Source of the DNA: an uncultured Bacteroidota bacterium
GTDB lineage: Bacteria; Bacteroidota; Bacteroidia; NS11-12g; UBA955
Assembly (NCBI GenBank): GCA_903953615.1
Contig: CAJBKH010000181.1
Coordinates: 1-13,641 of the forward strand
DNA length: 13,641 nucleotides
Direction: 5' to 3'
Part shown: piece after piece, positions 1 to 6,103 of the stretch
Layout of the letters: every line of letters starts with the position of its first letter
Position numbering within the stretch: position 1 is the stretch's first letter
Notes under the pieces: model-generated
Database searches by the model: none
Seen by the model: the letters and a program-made list of their open reading frames with translations, nothing else
What the model was told of the DNA's origin: nothing
Program-made: the position numbers and the translations under genes

Positions 1-1
1 A

Positions 2-67
2 CCCGTTTGGCACCAAGGCGCTGGTGGCGATGCCTTTATTTTTGTGGATGAGATAAGGATTGAATAA
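2..67 (+). CDS. Possible 3' end of an upstream gene (partial)
   Basis: Reading from base 2, the frame stays open to a TAA at 65-67 and ends in GGDAFIFVDEIRIE, a beta-strand-like sequence that could close a secreted beta-sandwich domain. A competing frame from base 3 ends in a hydrophobic stretch at a TAA at 54-56. I prefer the first because of its amino-acid pattern, but about 21 residues cannot decide it. No function can be assigned. If real, the gene converges on yraN. Confidence 0.3.
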   Translation, partial: PVWHQGAGGDAFIFVDEIRIE

Positions 68-100
68 ATTTATTTCTAAAGAATAGACGGTTTTTAAAGT

Positions 101-133
101 CCTCCCTGGCGGGGAGGATTTAGGTGGGGCATT
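101..133. repeat. GC-rich hairpin repeat at the yraN 3' end
   Basis: CCTCCC (101-106) pairs with GGGAGG (112-117) around a 5-base loop, and is followed by ATTTAGGTGGGGC. The GC content is far above the AT-rich flanks. The element provides the stop codon and the last residues (Cys-Pro-Thr) of leftward yraN. From memory, similar 'CCCCACCTAAATCCTCCCC' hairpin units occur as dispersed short repeats in Bacteroidota genomes, often at gene ends; only one copy is visible here, so the repeat status is an inference. It sits between convergent genes and may also act as a transcription stop, but there is no strong T-run. Confidence 0.5.
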
Positions 134-509
134 GTTTTAATCCCAAATTATTCGGGAAAAAAGCATCCTCAATATGGTACACACTTTCTACATATTGATT
201 ACTTATTACCGATAAAATATCATACCGAATCTCAATATCCGTATGATTATTGATTTCGCAAAAAGCCTCGGCTGCTTGGGCAAATAGCTTCTGTTTTTTA
301 TTGCTCACAAAACTTTCGGGTAAACCATAATGTTCGGAGGTGCGGGTCTTTACCTCGGCAAACACATAGGTGTCGCCTATCTTGGCAATAATATCTACCT
401 CGGCCTTGCCTGCCCTAAAATTTAGGTCAATAATGCTATAGCCTTTGGCCATTAAATGTTCCTTGGCCAATTGTTCGCCTTTCTTTCCAAGTTCGTTGTG
501 TTCCGACAT
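120..509 (-). CDS. yraN: YraN family (UPF0102) endonuclease-like protein
   Basis: A 129-residue protein of the usual YraN length. The restriction-endonuclease-like fold signature is present: GxxGE with Glu12 near the N-terminus, then N-x-R (30-32), AEVDIIA with Asp39 (family usually GEIDLIA), and FAEVKTR with Glu52 and Lys54. Together these give the E...D...ExK metal-binding nuclease pattern. The family's biochemical role is not firmly established; it is usually listed as a predicted Holliday-junction-resolvase-like nuclease. The start is the ATG read leftward from 509, just before the conserved N-terminal helix. The gene is divergent from lipB with a 121-base gap. Its last three residues and stop lie in the GC-rich repeat at 101-133, so the original C-terminus may have been altered by repeat insertion. 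Confidence 0.88.
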   Translation of the reverse strand: MSEHNELGKKGEQLAKEHLMAKGYSIIDLNFRAGKAEVDIIAKIGDTYVFAEVKTRTSEHYGLPESFVSNKKQKLFAQAAEAFCEINNHTDIEIRYDILSVISNQYVESVYHIEDAFFPNNLGLKQCPT

Positions 510-522
510 CGTTTTAGTGCCA

Positions 523-530
523 TAAAAGTA
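523..530 (-). promoter_or_regulatory. Possible -7 box for yraN
   Basis: Read leftward the sequence is TActTTTA, one base off the Bacteroidota TAnnTTTG element, 13 bases before the yraN ATG. No TTTG element was found at the expected upstream distance, so this is a weak call. Confidence 0.3.
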
Positions 531-618
531 AGTCTATTTTTTGAAATAGTAAAACAGGGGTTTCGAAATTTGATTGTTCCCATCGATAGAATTAATAATC
601 CAAATACTAATTATCGAG

Positions 619-626
619 TATCTTTG
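619..626 (+). promoter_or_regulatory. -7 promoter box of the lipB operon
   Basis: TAtcTTTG is an exact match to the Bacteroidota -7 element TAnnTTTG. It ends only 4 bases before the lipB ATG at 631, so transcription would begin at or next to the start codon. No clear TTTG -33 element lies 17-23 bases upstream. It is the only good promoter candidate for the lipB to exonuclease block. Confidence 0.55.
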
Positions 627-630
627 CAGT

Positions 631-1314
631 ATGCAAAATAGCCGTTTACGCGACCTGGGTTTAATCGATTACAATGCGGCTTGGCAATTGCAAAAAGAAC
701 TTTTTAATTCTGCCATTGAACATAAATTGGCACAAAAGCAAATGCCCGAAGCCAGCCATACTTTATTGGTATGCGAGCATCCACATGTCTACACCTTGGG
801 CAAGAGTGCCGAGCAAAAAAATTTGCTATTAAATGAAGCCGAATTGAGCGATAGAAACATTGCCACCTATAACATTGAAAGGGGAGGTGATATTACGTAC
901 CATGGGCCTGGCCAATTAGTGGTTTACCCCATTTTCGATATTGAAGTGCTAAAAATTGGCGTCAAAGAATTTGTTAACCGTGTTGAACAATGCATCATCA
1001 ATACCCTAAAATATTATGGCATTGAAAGCGAAAGAATCGATGGCAGAATTGGCATATGGATTGGAAAGGGTACCATCAACGAACGCAAGATTGCCGCCAT
1101 TGGTATTAAATGCAGTCGCTTTGTTACCATGCATGGTTTGGCTTTAAATGTCAACACCGATTTAAATTTATTTAATAATATTATACCGTGTGGTATCGTC
1201 GACAAGGCTGTTACTTCAATTGAAAAAGAAATTGGTCGTTCAATTGATATTATTGATGTAAAAAATAAGTTGATTAAAGAATTTTCGACTACATTTGAAC
1301 TAAAATTTATATAA
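631..1314 (+). CDS. lipB: Octanoyltransferase LipB
   Basis: LipB transfers octanoyl groups from acyl carrier protein to lipoyl domains of 2-oxo-acid dehydrogenases and the glycine cleavage H protein, the first step of endogenous lipoate synthesis, in the cytosol. At 227 residues it is close to the E. coli enzyme (213). The hallmark RGGDITYHGPGQL is present, with the HG motif in TMHGLALNVN. Catalytic Lys153 (in RKIAAIGIK) and Cys187 (in IIPCGI) are both present and 34 residues apart, as in known LipB enzymes. I chose the ATG at 631, which begins QNSRLRDLGLIDY, a normal LipB N-terminus; an in-frame TTG at 574 would add 19 residues lying upstream of the promoter box. It is first in a tight block, and lemA starts 2 bases after its stop. 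Confidence 0.95.
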   Translation: MQNSRLRDLGLIDYNAAWQLQKELFNSAIEHKLAQKQMPEASHTLLVCEHPHVYTLGKSAEQKNLLLNEAELSDRNIATYNIERGGDITYHGPGQLVVYPIFDIEVLKIGVKEFVNRVEQCIINTLKYYGIESERIDGRIGIWIGKGTINERKIAAIGIKCSRFVTMHGLALNVNTDLNLFNNIIPCGIVDKAVTSIEKEIGRSIDIIDVKNKLIKEFSTTFELKFI

Positions 1315-1316
1315 AA

Positions 1317-1916
1317 ATGAAAAAGGGATTATTAATCGTTTTAGGAATTGTTTTATTACTTGGCTTTTATGGTTGTGGTAAATACAATGGTTTAGTAACA
1401 AGTGATGAGGATGTAAAAAGAGCTTGGGGCGATGTGCAAACACAGTACCAAAGAAGAGCCGATTTATTGCCATCATTAATTGCGACTGTTAAAAAAGCAG
1501 CCGAAAATGAAAAAGATATTTTAACCAATGTAACCAATGCACGTGCTGGTATTCCAAATCTTGAAAAAGAGGCGGCCGATATCAAAGATGCTGCAAGCAA
1601 AGCGCAAACACCTGCCGATTTAAATGCAGTTGGCGATAGAATTAACACAGCCATTAAAATAACAATGGAGGCTTATCCTACCATTAGAAGTACCGAAGCT
1701 TTCCTTGGTTTACAAAGCCAATTAGAAGGTACTGAAAATCGCATCCAAACTTCAAGAAGCGACTACAATGCGGCTGTTAGAAATTTCAACGTAAGTGCTA
1801 GAACTTTCCCAGGCAATATTTTTGCTGGTATGTTTGGCTTCAAAGCAAAAGACGAATTTAAAGCGACAGAAGGCAGTGATAAAGCGCCTGATGTAGAAAA
1901 ATTATTTGATAAATAA
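1317..1916 (+). CDS. lemA: LemA family protein
   Basis: A 199-residue protein, typical for LemA. One hydrophobic N-terminal segment (about residues 4-18) is followed by GCGKYNGLVTSDEDV and the family signature AWGDVQTQYQRRADLLPSL (36-54), then a long helical region with coiled-coil-like spacing to about residue 160. LemA proteins are membrane-anchored helical bundles of unknown exact function with the bulk outside the cytoplasm. Cys20 at the end of the hydrophobic segment could be a lipidation site, but the preceding Phe-Tyr-Gly is a poor lipobox. It lies between lipB and two TPM-domain genes; LemA and TPM-domain genes often occur together in bacteria, which suggests a shared envelope role. 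Confidence 0.93.
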   Translation: MKKGLLIVLGIVLLLGFYGCGKYNGLVTSDEDVKRAWGDVQTQYQRRADLLPSLIATVKKAAENEKDILTNVTNARAGIPNLEKEAADIKDAASKAQTPADLNAVGDRINTAIKITMEAYPTIRSTEAFLGLQSQLEGTENRIQTSRSDYNAAVRNFNVSARTFPGNIFAGMFGFKAKDEFKATEGSDKAPDVEKLFDK

Positions 1917-1937
1917 ATAGTTTCAGGATTGTTTGTC

Positions 1938-2381
1938 TTGTCATTTTTTAAGAAACGTTTCTTTTCGAAAAAAGAAGAGAAACTAATTGTAGCGGCCATT
2001 CGTATTGCCGAATTGGGCACATCGGGCGAGATACGGGTGCACTTCTCTAAGAAGATTGCAAGCGATGTTATAGCCGATGCACAGGCCACTTTCAAACACC
2101 TTAAAATGGATGCAACAGAAAGACACAATGGCGTGCTCATTTACATTGTGCCTTCCGAAAAACAGTTTGCTATTATAGGCGACTCCGGTTTCCATCAAAT
2201 AGCTGGCGATGATTTTTGGCAATCGGTTAAAAATTTAATGCAAGGCTATTTTAAGGAAGGACAGTTTGTAGAGGGCATCGTTAAAGGTATAGAAGAAGTG
2301 GGTAGAATACTTAAACCACATTTTCCTAGAGAAGATAATGATATCAATGAATTAAAAGATGAAATATCTTATGGGGAATAA
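1938..2381 (+). CDS. TPM domain protein without signal peptide
   Basis: About 147 residues. The TPM domain (TLP18.3/Psb32/MOLO-1 fold) spans most of the protein: helix KKEEKLIVAAIRIAELGTSGEIRVHFS, then HNGVLIYIVPSEKQFAIIGDSG, then a helical end. There is no signal peptide or membrane segment, so it is probably cytosolic or peripheral. No ATG begins this frame before the domain. TTG codons at 1929 and 1938 are the options; I chose 1938 because AGGA at 1925-1928 lies 9 bases before it but touches the 1929 TTG. Some plant and bacterial TPM proteins have reported phosphatase activity; that is not shown here. Its 3' end overlaps the next gene by 23 bases, implying coupled translation with the second TPM protein. 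Confidence 0.85.
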   Translation: MSFFKKRFFSKKEEKLIVAAIRIAELGTSGEIRVHFSKKIASDVIADAQATFKHLKMDATERHNGVLIYIVPSEKQFAIIGDSGFHQIAGDDFWQSVKNLMQGYFKEGQFVEGIVKGIEEVGRILKPHFPREDNDINELKDEISYGE

Positions 2382-3126
2382 ATGGTTGTTGGGTGTATTG
2401 CTTTGCCTATTTGTACAAGTTTCGAGCTATGCACAAAATTCTGCAGATGTGCCTGCCTATATTAATTATGTGAATGATTTTGCGAATGTTTTATCAGATG
2501 AACAAGAGCAGGCATTAAATGCCAAAATCAAGGCCATTAAAGATAGTACAGTTACTGAAATAGCCATCGTAATTGAATCAAATTTGAACGGTCAGAGCGA
2601 ATTTGATAGAAGCCTTGCTTTTGCAAGGGCTTATAAGGTGGGTGGCGAAGGTGTGAACAGCGGTGTGCTTATTTATATTGCGATTGATGATAGAAAAACA
2701 TTTATTCAAACCGCCAATGCCACGCAAGGTGAGCTCACTGATTATATTTCAAGTCTAATTATTGACCGCAGCATGAAGCCAGAATTTCGTGCCGGCAATT
2801 ATTACCAAGGTTTAGACAATGCGGTAGAGTCTATCGGTCAAACTTTGAATGGCGAATTCGATCCTGCTAAAGTCAAAAAGAAGAAAAAACCAATGGCCAA
2901 TCCATTAATCATGTTGGTGATCATCATTGTTGTTTTGATAGTATTATCGAAATTCGGTGGCGGTAAAAATGGTGGCATTAACAGAGGTGGTGGTTATTTA
3001 TTGCCTTGGATGTTGATGGGCGGCGGCGGAGGCGGTGGCTTCGGTGGAGGCGGCAGTAGCGGTGGATTTGGAGGGTTTGGTGGCGGAGGTGGTTTTAATG
3101 GTGGTGGTGCTGGAGGCAGCTGGTAA
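2359..3126 (+). CDS. Secreted, membrane-anchored TPM domain (YgcG-type) protein
   Basis: A 255-residue protein. A Sec signal peptide (about 1-26, ending SSYAQ) is followed by a TPM domain (about 32-165) containing YVNDFANVLS, TEIAIVIE, SGVLIYIAIDDRK and RAGNYYQGLDNAVESI. A lysine-rich stretch (172-177), a membrane helix (182-197) and a tail of about 55 residues dominated by glycine and ending GGSW follow. This order is standard for YgcG-type TPM proteins. The signal peptide puts the TPM domain in the periplasm. The ATG at 2371 (12 bases downstream) is an alternative start that also keeps the signal peptide. It overlaps the preceding TPM gene and ends 16 bases before the exonuclease gene. Molecular function is unproven; an envelope role alongside LemA is inferred. 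Confidence 0.9.
   Translation: MKYLMGNKWLLGVLLCLFVQVSSYAQNSADVPAYINYVNDFANVLSDEQEQALNAKIKAIKDSTVTEIAIVIESNLNGQSEFDRSLAFARAYKVGGEGVNSGVLIYIAIDDRKTFIQTANATQGELTDYISSLIIDRSMKPEFRAGNYYQGLDNAVESIGQTLNGEFDPAKVKKKKKPMANPLIMLVIIIVVLIVLSKFGGGKNGGINRGGGYLLPWMLMGGGGGGGFGGGGSSGGFGGFGGGGGFNGGGAGGSW
3018..3126 (+). repeat. Glycine-codon low-complexity tract
   Basis: A GGN-rich run encodes the glycine/serine/phenylalanine tail of the YgcG-type protein. Such tails are usual in this family. The imperfect GGCGGN units make the region locally GC-rich and prone to length change between strains. Confidence 0.7.
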
Positions 3127-3142
3127 AAAATGAAAACTGATT

Positions 3143-3859
3143 ATGCTAAACAATATACAATTACAAGATTTACTGGTTTTGGATATCGAAACCGTGTCTC
3201 AAAAAAAATCATTTGATGATTTAGACGAAGAATGGCAGGAGCTTTGGGCCCGAAAAGCCGGAGCACTCAACAACCCTGAAATAGTGCCTTCAAAAATTTA
3301 TGACCGAGCGGCCATTTATGCTGAATTTGGTAAAATTGTTTGCATAGGTCTTGGTATTTTTCACAATATTGAAGGTGAATTACACCTCAAAGTAAAATCC
3401 ATACATGGCGATGATGAAAAGGTCGTTTTACAAGCATTTGCAGACTTACTAAACTCAAAATTTAATGGCCCCAAACACATGTTGGTGGCCCATAATGGCA
3501 AGGAATTCGACTTCCCATACCTGTGTCGTAGAATGCTCATCAATGGCATTCACATTCCTTCTATTTTAGATGTTTCCGGTAAAAAGCCTTGGGAAACCAA
3601 TTTTATTGATACCATGGAACTTTGGAAATTTGGGGATTATAAAAATTATACCTCGCTCAATGTGTTGGCCAAATGCTTTGGTATTCCTTCGCCCAAAGAT
3701 GATATTGACGGTAGCATGGTAGGGCATACCTATTGGCAACAGAACGATTTGGAAAGAATTGCCACTTATTGTAAAAAGGACATTGTTACAACCGCTCAAT
3801 TGCTTGTAAAATACAGAAATGAGCCCTTAGTACCAACTAGTAACATCCAAATCACATAA
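3143..3859 (+). CDS. PolB-like 3'-5' exonuclease (DnaQ-like fold)
   Basis: A 238-residue protein matching the family of predicted 3'-5' exonucleases related to the proofreading domain of B-family DNA polymerases, here stand-alone with no polymerase domain. The DEDDy residues are visible: Asp14 and Glu16 in LVLDIETV (Exo I), Asp123 in HNGKEFDFPYL (Exo II), and Tyr209 and Asp213 in YCKKDIVTT (Exo III). The DTMELW motif (156-161) and the NVLAKCFGIP segment also fit the family. It should remove nucleotides from 3' ends of DNA, or possibly RNA, using two metal ions in the cytosol; its cellular role is not known. It is last in the lipB block, 16 bases after the TPM gene. No strong terminator follows before the next promoter. 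Confidence 0.9.
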   Translation: MLNNIQLQDLLVLDIETVSQKKSFDDLDEEWQELWARKAGALNNPEIVPSKIYDRAAIYAEFGKIVCIGLGIFHNIEGELHLKVKSIHGDDEKVVLQAFADLLNSKFNGPKHMLVAHNGKEFDFPYLCRRMLINGIHIPSILDVSGKKPWETNFIDTMELWKFGDYKNYTSLNVLAKCFGIPSPKDDIDGSMVGHTYWQQNDLERIATYCKKDIVTTAQLLVKYRNEPLVPTSNIQIT

Positions 3860-3867
3860 TTTTTACC

Positions 3868-3881
3868 ATTCAAATTTGAAT
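3868..3881. promoter_or_regulatory. Palindrome over the -33 element (possible operator)
   Basis: ATTCAAATTTGAAT is a perfect 14-base inverted repeat. Its right half contains the TTTG used as the -33 element of the promoter for the gene at 3913. A dimeric regulator bound here would cover the sigma contact site. The sequence is AT-rich and short, so chance occurrence is possible. Confidence 0.35.
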
Positions 3882-3906
3882 TTCTCGGCAATATTTTTTA
3901 TATTTG
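3875..3906 (+). promoter_or_regulatory. Bacteroidota-type promoter for the PKD protein at 3913
   Basis: TTTG (3875-3878) and TAtaTTTG (3899-3906) are separated by 20 bases, matching the established -33/-7 consensus of the phylum in both boxes and spacing. Transcription should start at about 3910-3912, essentially at the TTG start codon at 3913. Confidence 0.75.
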
Positions 3907-3912
3907 CGTTAA

Positions 3913-6090
3913 TTGAAGAAGTTATGCGCTATATGGTCGTTTCTATTGTTGTCCGTGTCTGTTGCCAATGCAACTAGACCAAGCGTTCAAGCATCTAATC
4001 TAACGGTTTCACAGATTACATGTAATTCGGTACAACTTAATTTTACTGCCGGTGATGGGAATGCTAGAATCATCGTTGGTACTGAAGGCAATATTGCCCC
4101 CAATTTTGTGCCCTCAGATGACAATGCCTACACACCAGTTCCTTATTTTAATTTAAAGGGTTTTTCAGCAACAACTTATGGTTCTCCAGCGAATTGTTAT
4201 ATCGTATACAATGCCAATGGTACTAACTATGTTCGTATTGATAGTTTGAAGCCATGTACCAAGTACACTTTTCAAATTTATGAGCACGATAACAACGGGA
4301 ATCAAACGCTTTATAATTTCACTTCGCCGCCAACCGTAACATTCGAAACCTATTGTCTCAAGCTAAACTTTACAACCCTGTTTAAAGATAGTTGTGAAGC
4401 GCACAACAGTTATGAATTTACCAATAATTCGACTTCTACAATACCTGGTGTTTCTTATACTTATGATTTTAACGATGCCTCTGGTTTGGCAGCTGCCACG
4501 CTAGGCTCACCAGTAACACATAGTTATAAAAACAGATCGGGTGTAGTGTTAGTAAAACTCTCAGCTTCCCCTAACTATGGCTGTTTGGCCGATTATTACG
4601 ATAAGGTGCGCATCTATCCAAAAAGAGTAGCGTTTATCGACCATACAAAATTCATTGATAGTGTTCAGTGTTTGGAAACCAATTATTTTGTGGTCGACCC
4701 CAAACCTGTTGCCTCGCCCTTGCCTAAGTCATTTACCTACCAATGGTTTTTTGGAGATTCCTCTGCCATTGATATTTTAAGAACCATGAAGCATACTTAC
4801 AAAAAAAGTGGTAAGTACAAAGTCATGTTAGAACTTCTTACAAATGTGAATCAGAAGCCAACCTCTTGCAAGGATACTTTGCGATTTGGTGTTGAGGTTC
4901 TGCCTAGTCCAGTTGGACAAATTACCATTGGTCCTGATACAAGTAAAAGATCCCAATGTTTAAAAAACAATCAATTTGTTTTTAATAATCCAGACAACAA
5001 TCTATCCTATTTTAAGTGGTATTTTGGCGACAACGATTCAAGTGACTTAAAATCTGTCGCACATTCTTATAAAAACATTGGAACTTACCGTGTTGTTCAT
5101 ATTGCCTTTGCAATCAATGGCTGTAAAGGTCGAGACACCAATTTTGTAAGCATATTGCCCGATATCAGCGCTAATTTCAAAGGTTTATCGCCAGAATATT
5201 GCCAATCAAACCAATTAGTAACATTAATTCCCGATTCTCTTGGAGGGCTATTCTCAGGTGGATTACCTGTTGCAACACCTGCCTACACTTTTACGCCTAA
5301 TACAGTTGGAACCTATAATTTGAAATATGTATTTAGAAATAAATTTTGTGCTGATTCAACTGAACAAACGTATAAGGTAAATCCAACCCCTAAGCCTGCC
5401 ATTGGTCCAGATATTGTAAAATGTTTGACGGGTGCAATTAACCTTGATGCAAACTATACCATTGGCTCCTATCAATGGAATACCGGCGCAACCACACAAG
5501 GCATTTCGGTTAGTAAATCGGGTGATTATTCAGTGAAAGTAACTGAAGGCAATTGCGAGGCATCCGATACGGTCTCCGTTATATTCTCTGTAGCACCTCA
5601 ATTCGAGCTAGGAAAGGATACATCAGTATGCAAAGGCAATGGATTAATTCTTAGAGCTACTAGCCCAGGTGGAACATCTTACCTATGGCAAGATGGCACT
5701 ACAGATAGTATTTATTATGTCTACAATTCGGGCAAGTATGCTGTAAAAGCTACAAATGCCTGTGGTAGCTATGAAGATTCAGTTTTCATCTTCTTCCAAA
5801 ATGATTATTGCGATTTGTTTATGGCCACGGCCTTTTCTCCTGATAATGATTTACTCAATGCCGTGTTTAAACCAGAAGGTAAAAACATGACGGTTAAACT
5901 CTTCCAAATCTATAACCGTTGGGGCGAGATAGTGTTTGAAACCGATAAGGATAATGTGGGTTGGGATGGTCAGTATAAGAATAAACCTTGTGAACAAGAT
6001 TTATTCCTTTGGAAATTATTCTATACCACGCCAAATGGCAGATACATTAAGAAGAGCAATGCCTCTGGAACTGTACTGTTGCTAAGGTAA
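3913..6090 (+). CDS. Secreted PKD/Ig-like protein with type IX (CHU_C) C-terminal domain
   Basis: A 725-residue surface or secreted protein. The TTG start gives MKKLCAIWSF and a Sec signal peptide ending near Ala20; no in-frame ATG occurs until about residue 305. Domains in order: a fibronectin-III-like region (27-145, with CNSVQLNFTAGDGNARIIV and SLKPCTKYTFQIYEHD); three PKD-like domains (about 155-235, 255-330, 345-413) with YDFND, WFFGD and WYFGD turns and HxY strands; an Ig-like segment (about 418-490); two similar short beta domains (about 497-557 and 563-627) with paired cysteines; and a gliding-motility-associated C-terminal domain (about 637-725) with YNRWGEIVFE and GWDGQYKNKPC. That last domain is the type B signal for export and surface anchoring by the type IX system. 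The turn FSPDNDLLN departs from the usual TPNGDGxND. Adhesion is likely but inferred. It converges on rocD with 11 bases between stops. Confidence 0.9.
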   Translation: MKKLCAIWSFLLLSVSVANATRPSVQASNLTVSQITCNSVQLNFTAGDGNARIIVGTEGNIAPNFVPSDDNAYTPVPYFNLKGFSATTYGSPANCYIVYNANGTNYVRIDSLKPCTKYTFQIYEHDNNGNQTLYNFTSPPTVTFETYCLKLNFTTLFKDSCEAHNSYEFTNNSTSTIPGVSYTYDFNDASGLAAATLGSPVTHSYKNRSGVVLVKLSASPNYGCLADYYDKVRIYPKRVAFIDHTKFIDSVQCLETNYFVVDPKPVASPLPKSFTYQWFFGDSSAIDILRTMKHTYKKSGKYKVMLELLTNVNQKPTSCKDTLRFGVEVLPSPVGQITIGPDTSKRSQCLKNNQFVFNNPDNNLSYFKWYFGDNDSSDLKSVAHSYKNIGTYRVVHIAFAINGCKGRDTNFVSILPDISANFKGLSPEYCQSNQLVTLIPDSLGGLFSGGLPVATPAYTFTPNTVGTYNLKYVFRNKFCADSTEQTYKVNPTPKPAIGPDIVKCLTGAINLDANYTIGSYQWNTGATTQGISVSKSGDYSVKVTEGNCEASDTVSVIFSVAPQFELGKDTSVCKGNGLILRATSPGGTSYLWQDGTTDSIYYVYNSGKYAVKATNACGSYEDSVFIFFQNDYCDLFMATAFSPDNDLLNAVFKPEGKNMTVKLFQIYNRWGEIVFETDKDNVGWDGQYKNKPCEQDLFLWKLFYTTPNGRYIKKSNASGTVLLLR

Positions 6091-6103
6091 TAAAGCGCTT
6101 ATT
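6089..6103. other. Short inverted repeat between convergent genes
   Basis: AATAAAGCGCTTATT is a near-palindrome spanning both stop codons of the PKD gene and rocD. It could form a short hairpin serving as a weak two-way stop, but the stem is small and AT-rich apart from GCGC, and no long T-run follows on either strand. Confidence 0.25.

Noticed and set aside
534..549. CTATTT-TTTG-AAATAG hairpin between yraN and lipB
   Set aside because: It is a perfect but entirely AT-rich 6-base stem in an AT-rich gap, with no gene ending there; chance is likely.
574..630. In-frame TTG extension of lipB
   Set aside because: It lies upstream of the exact TAnnTTTG box, adds a hydrophobic stretch not seen in LipB, and the ATG at 631 gives the normal family N-terminus.
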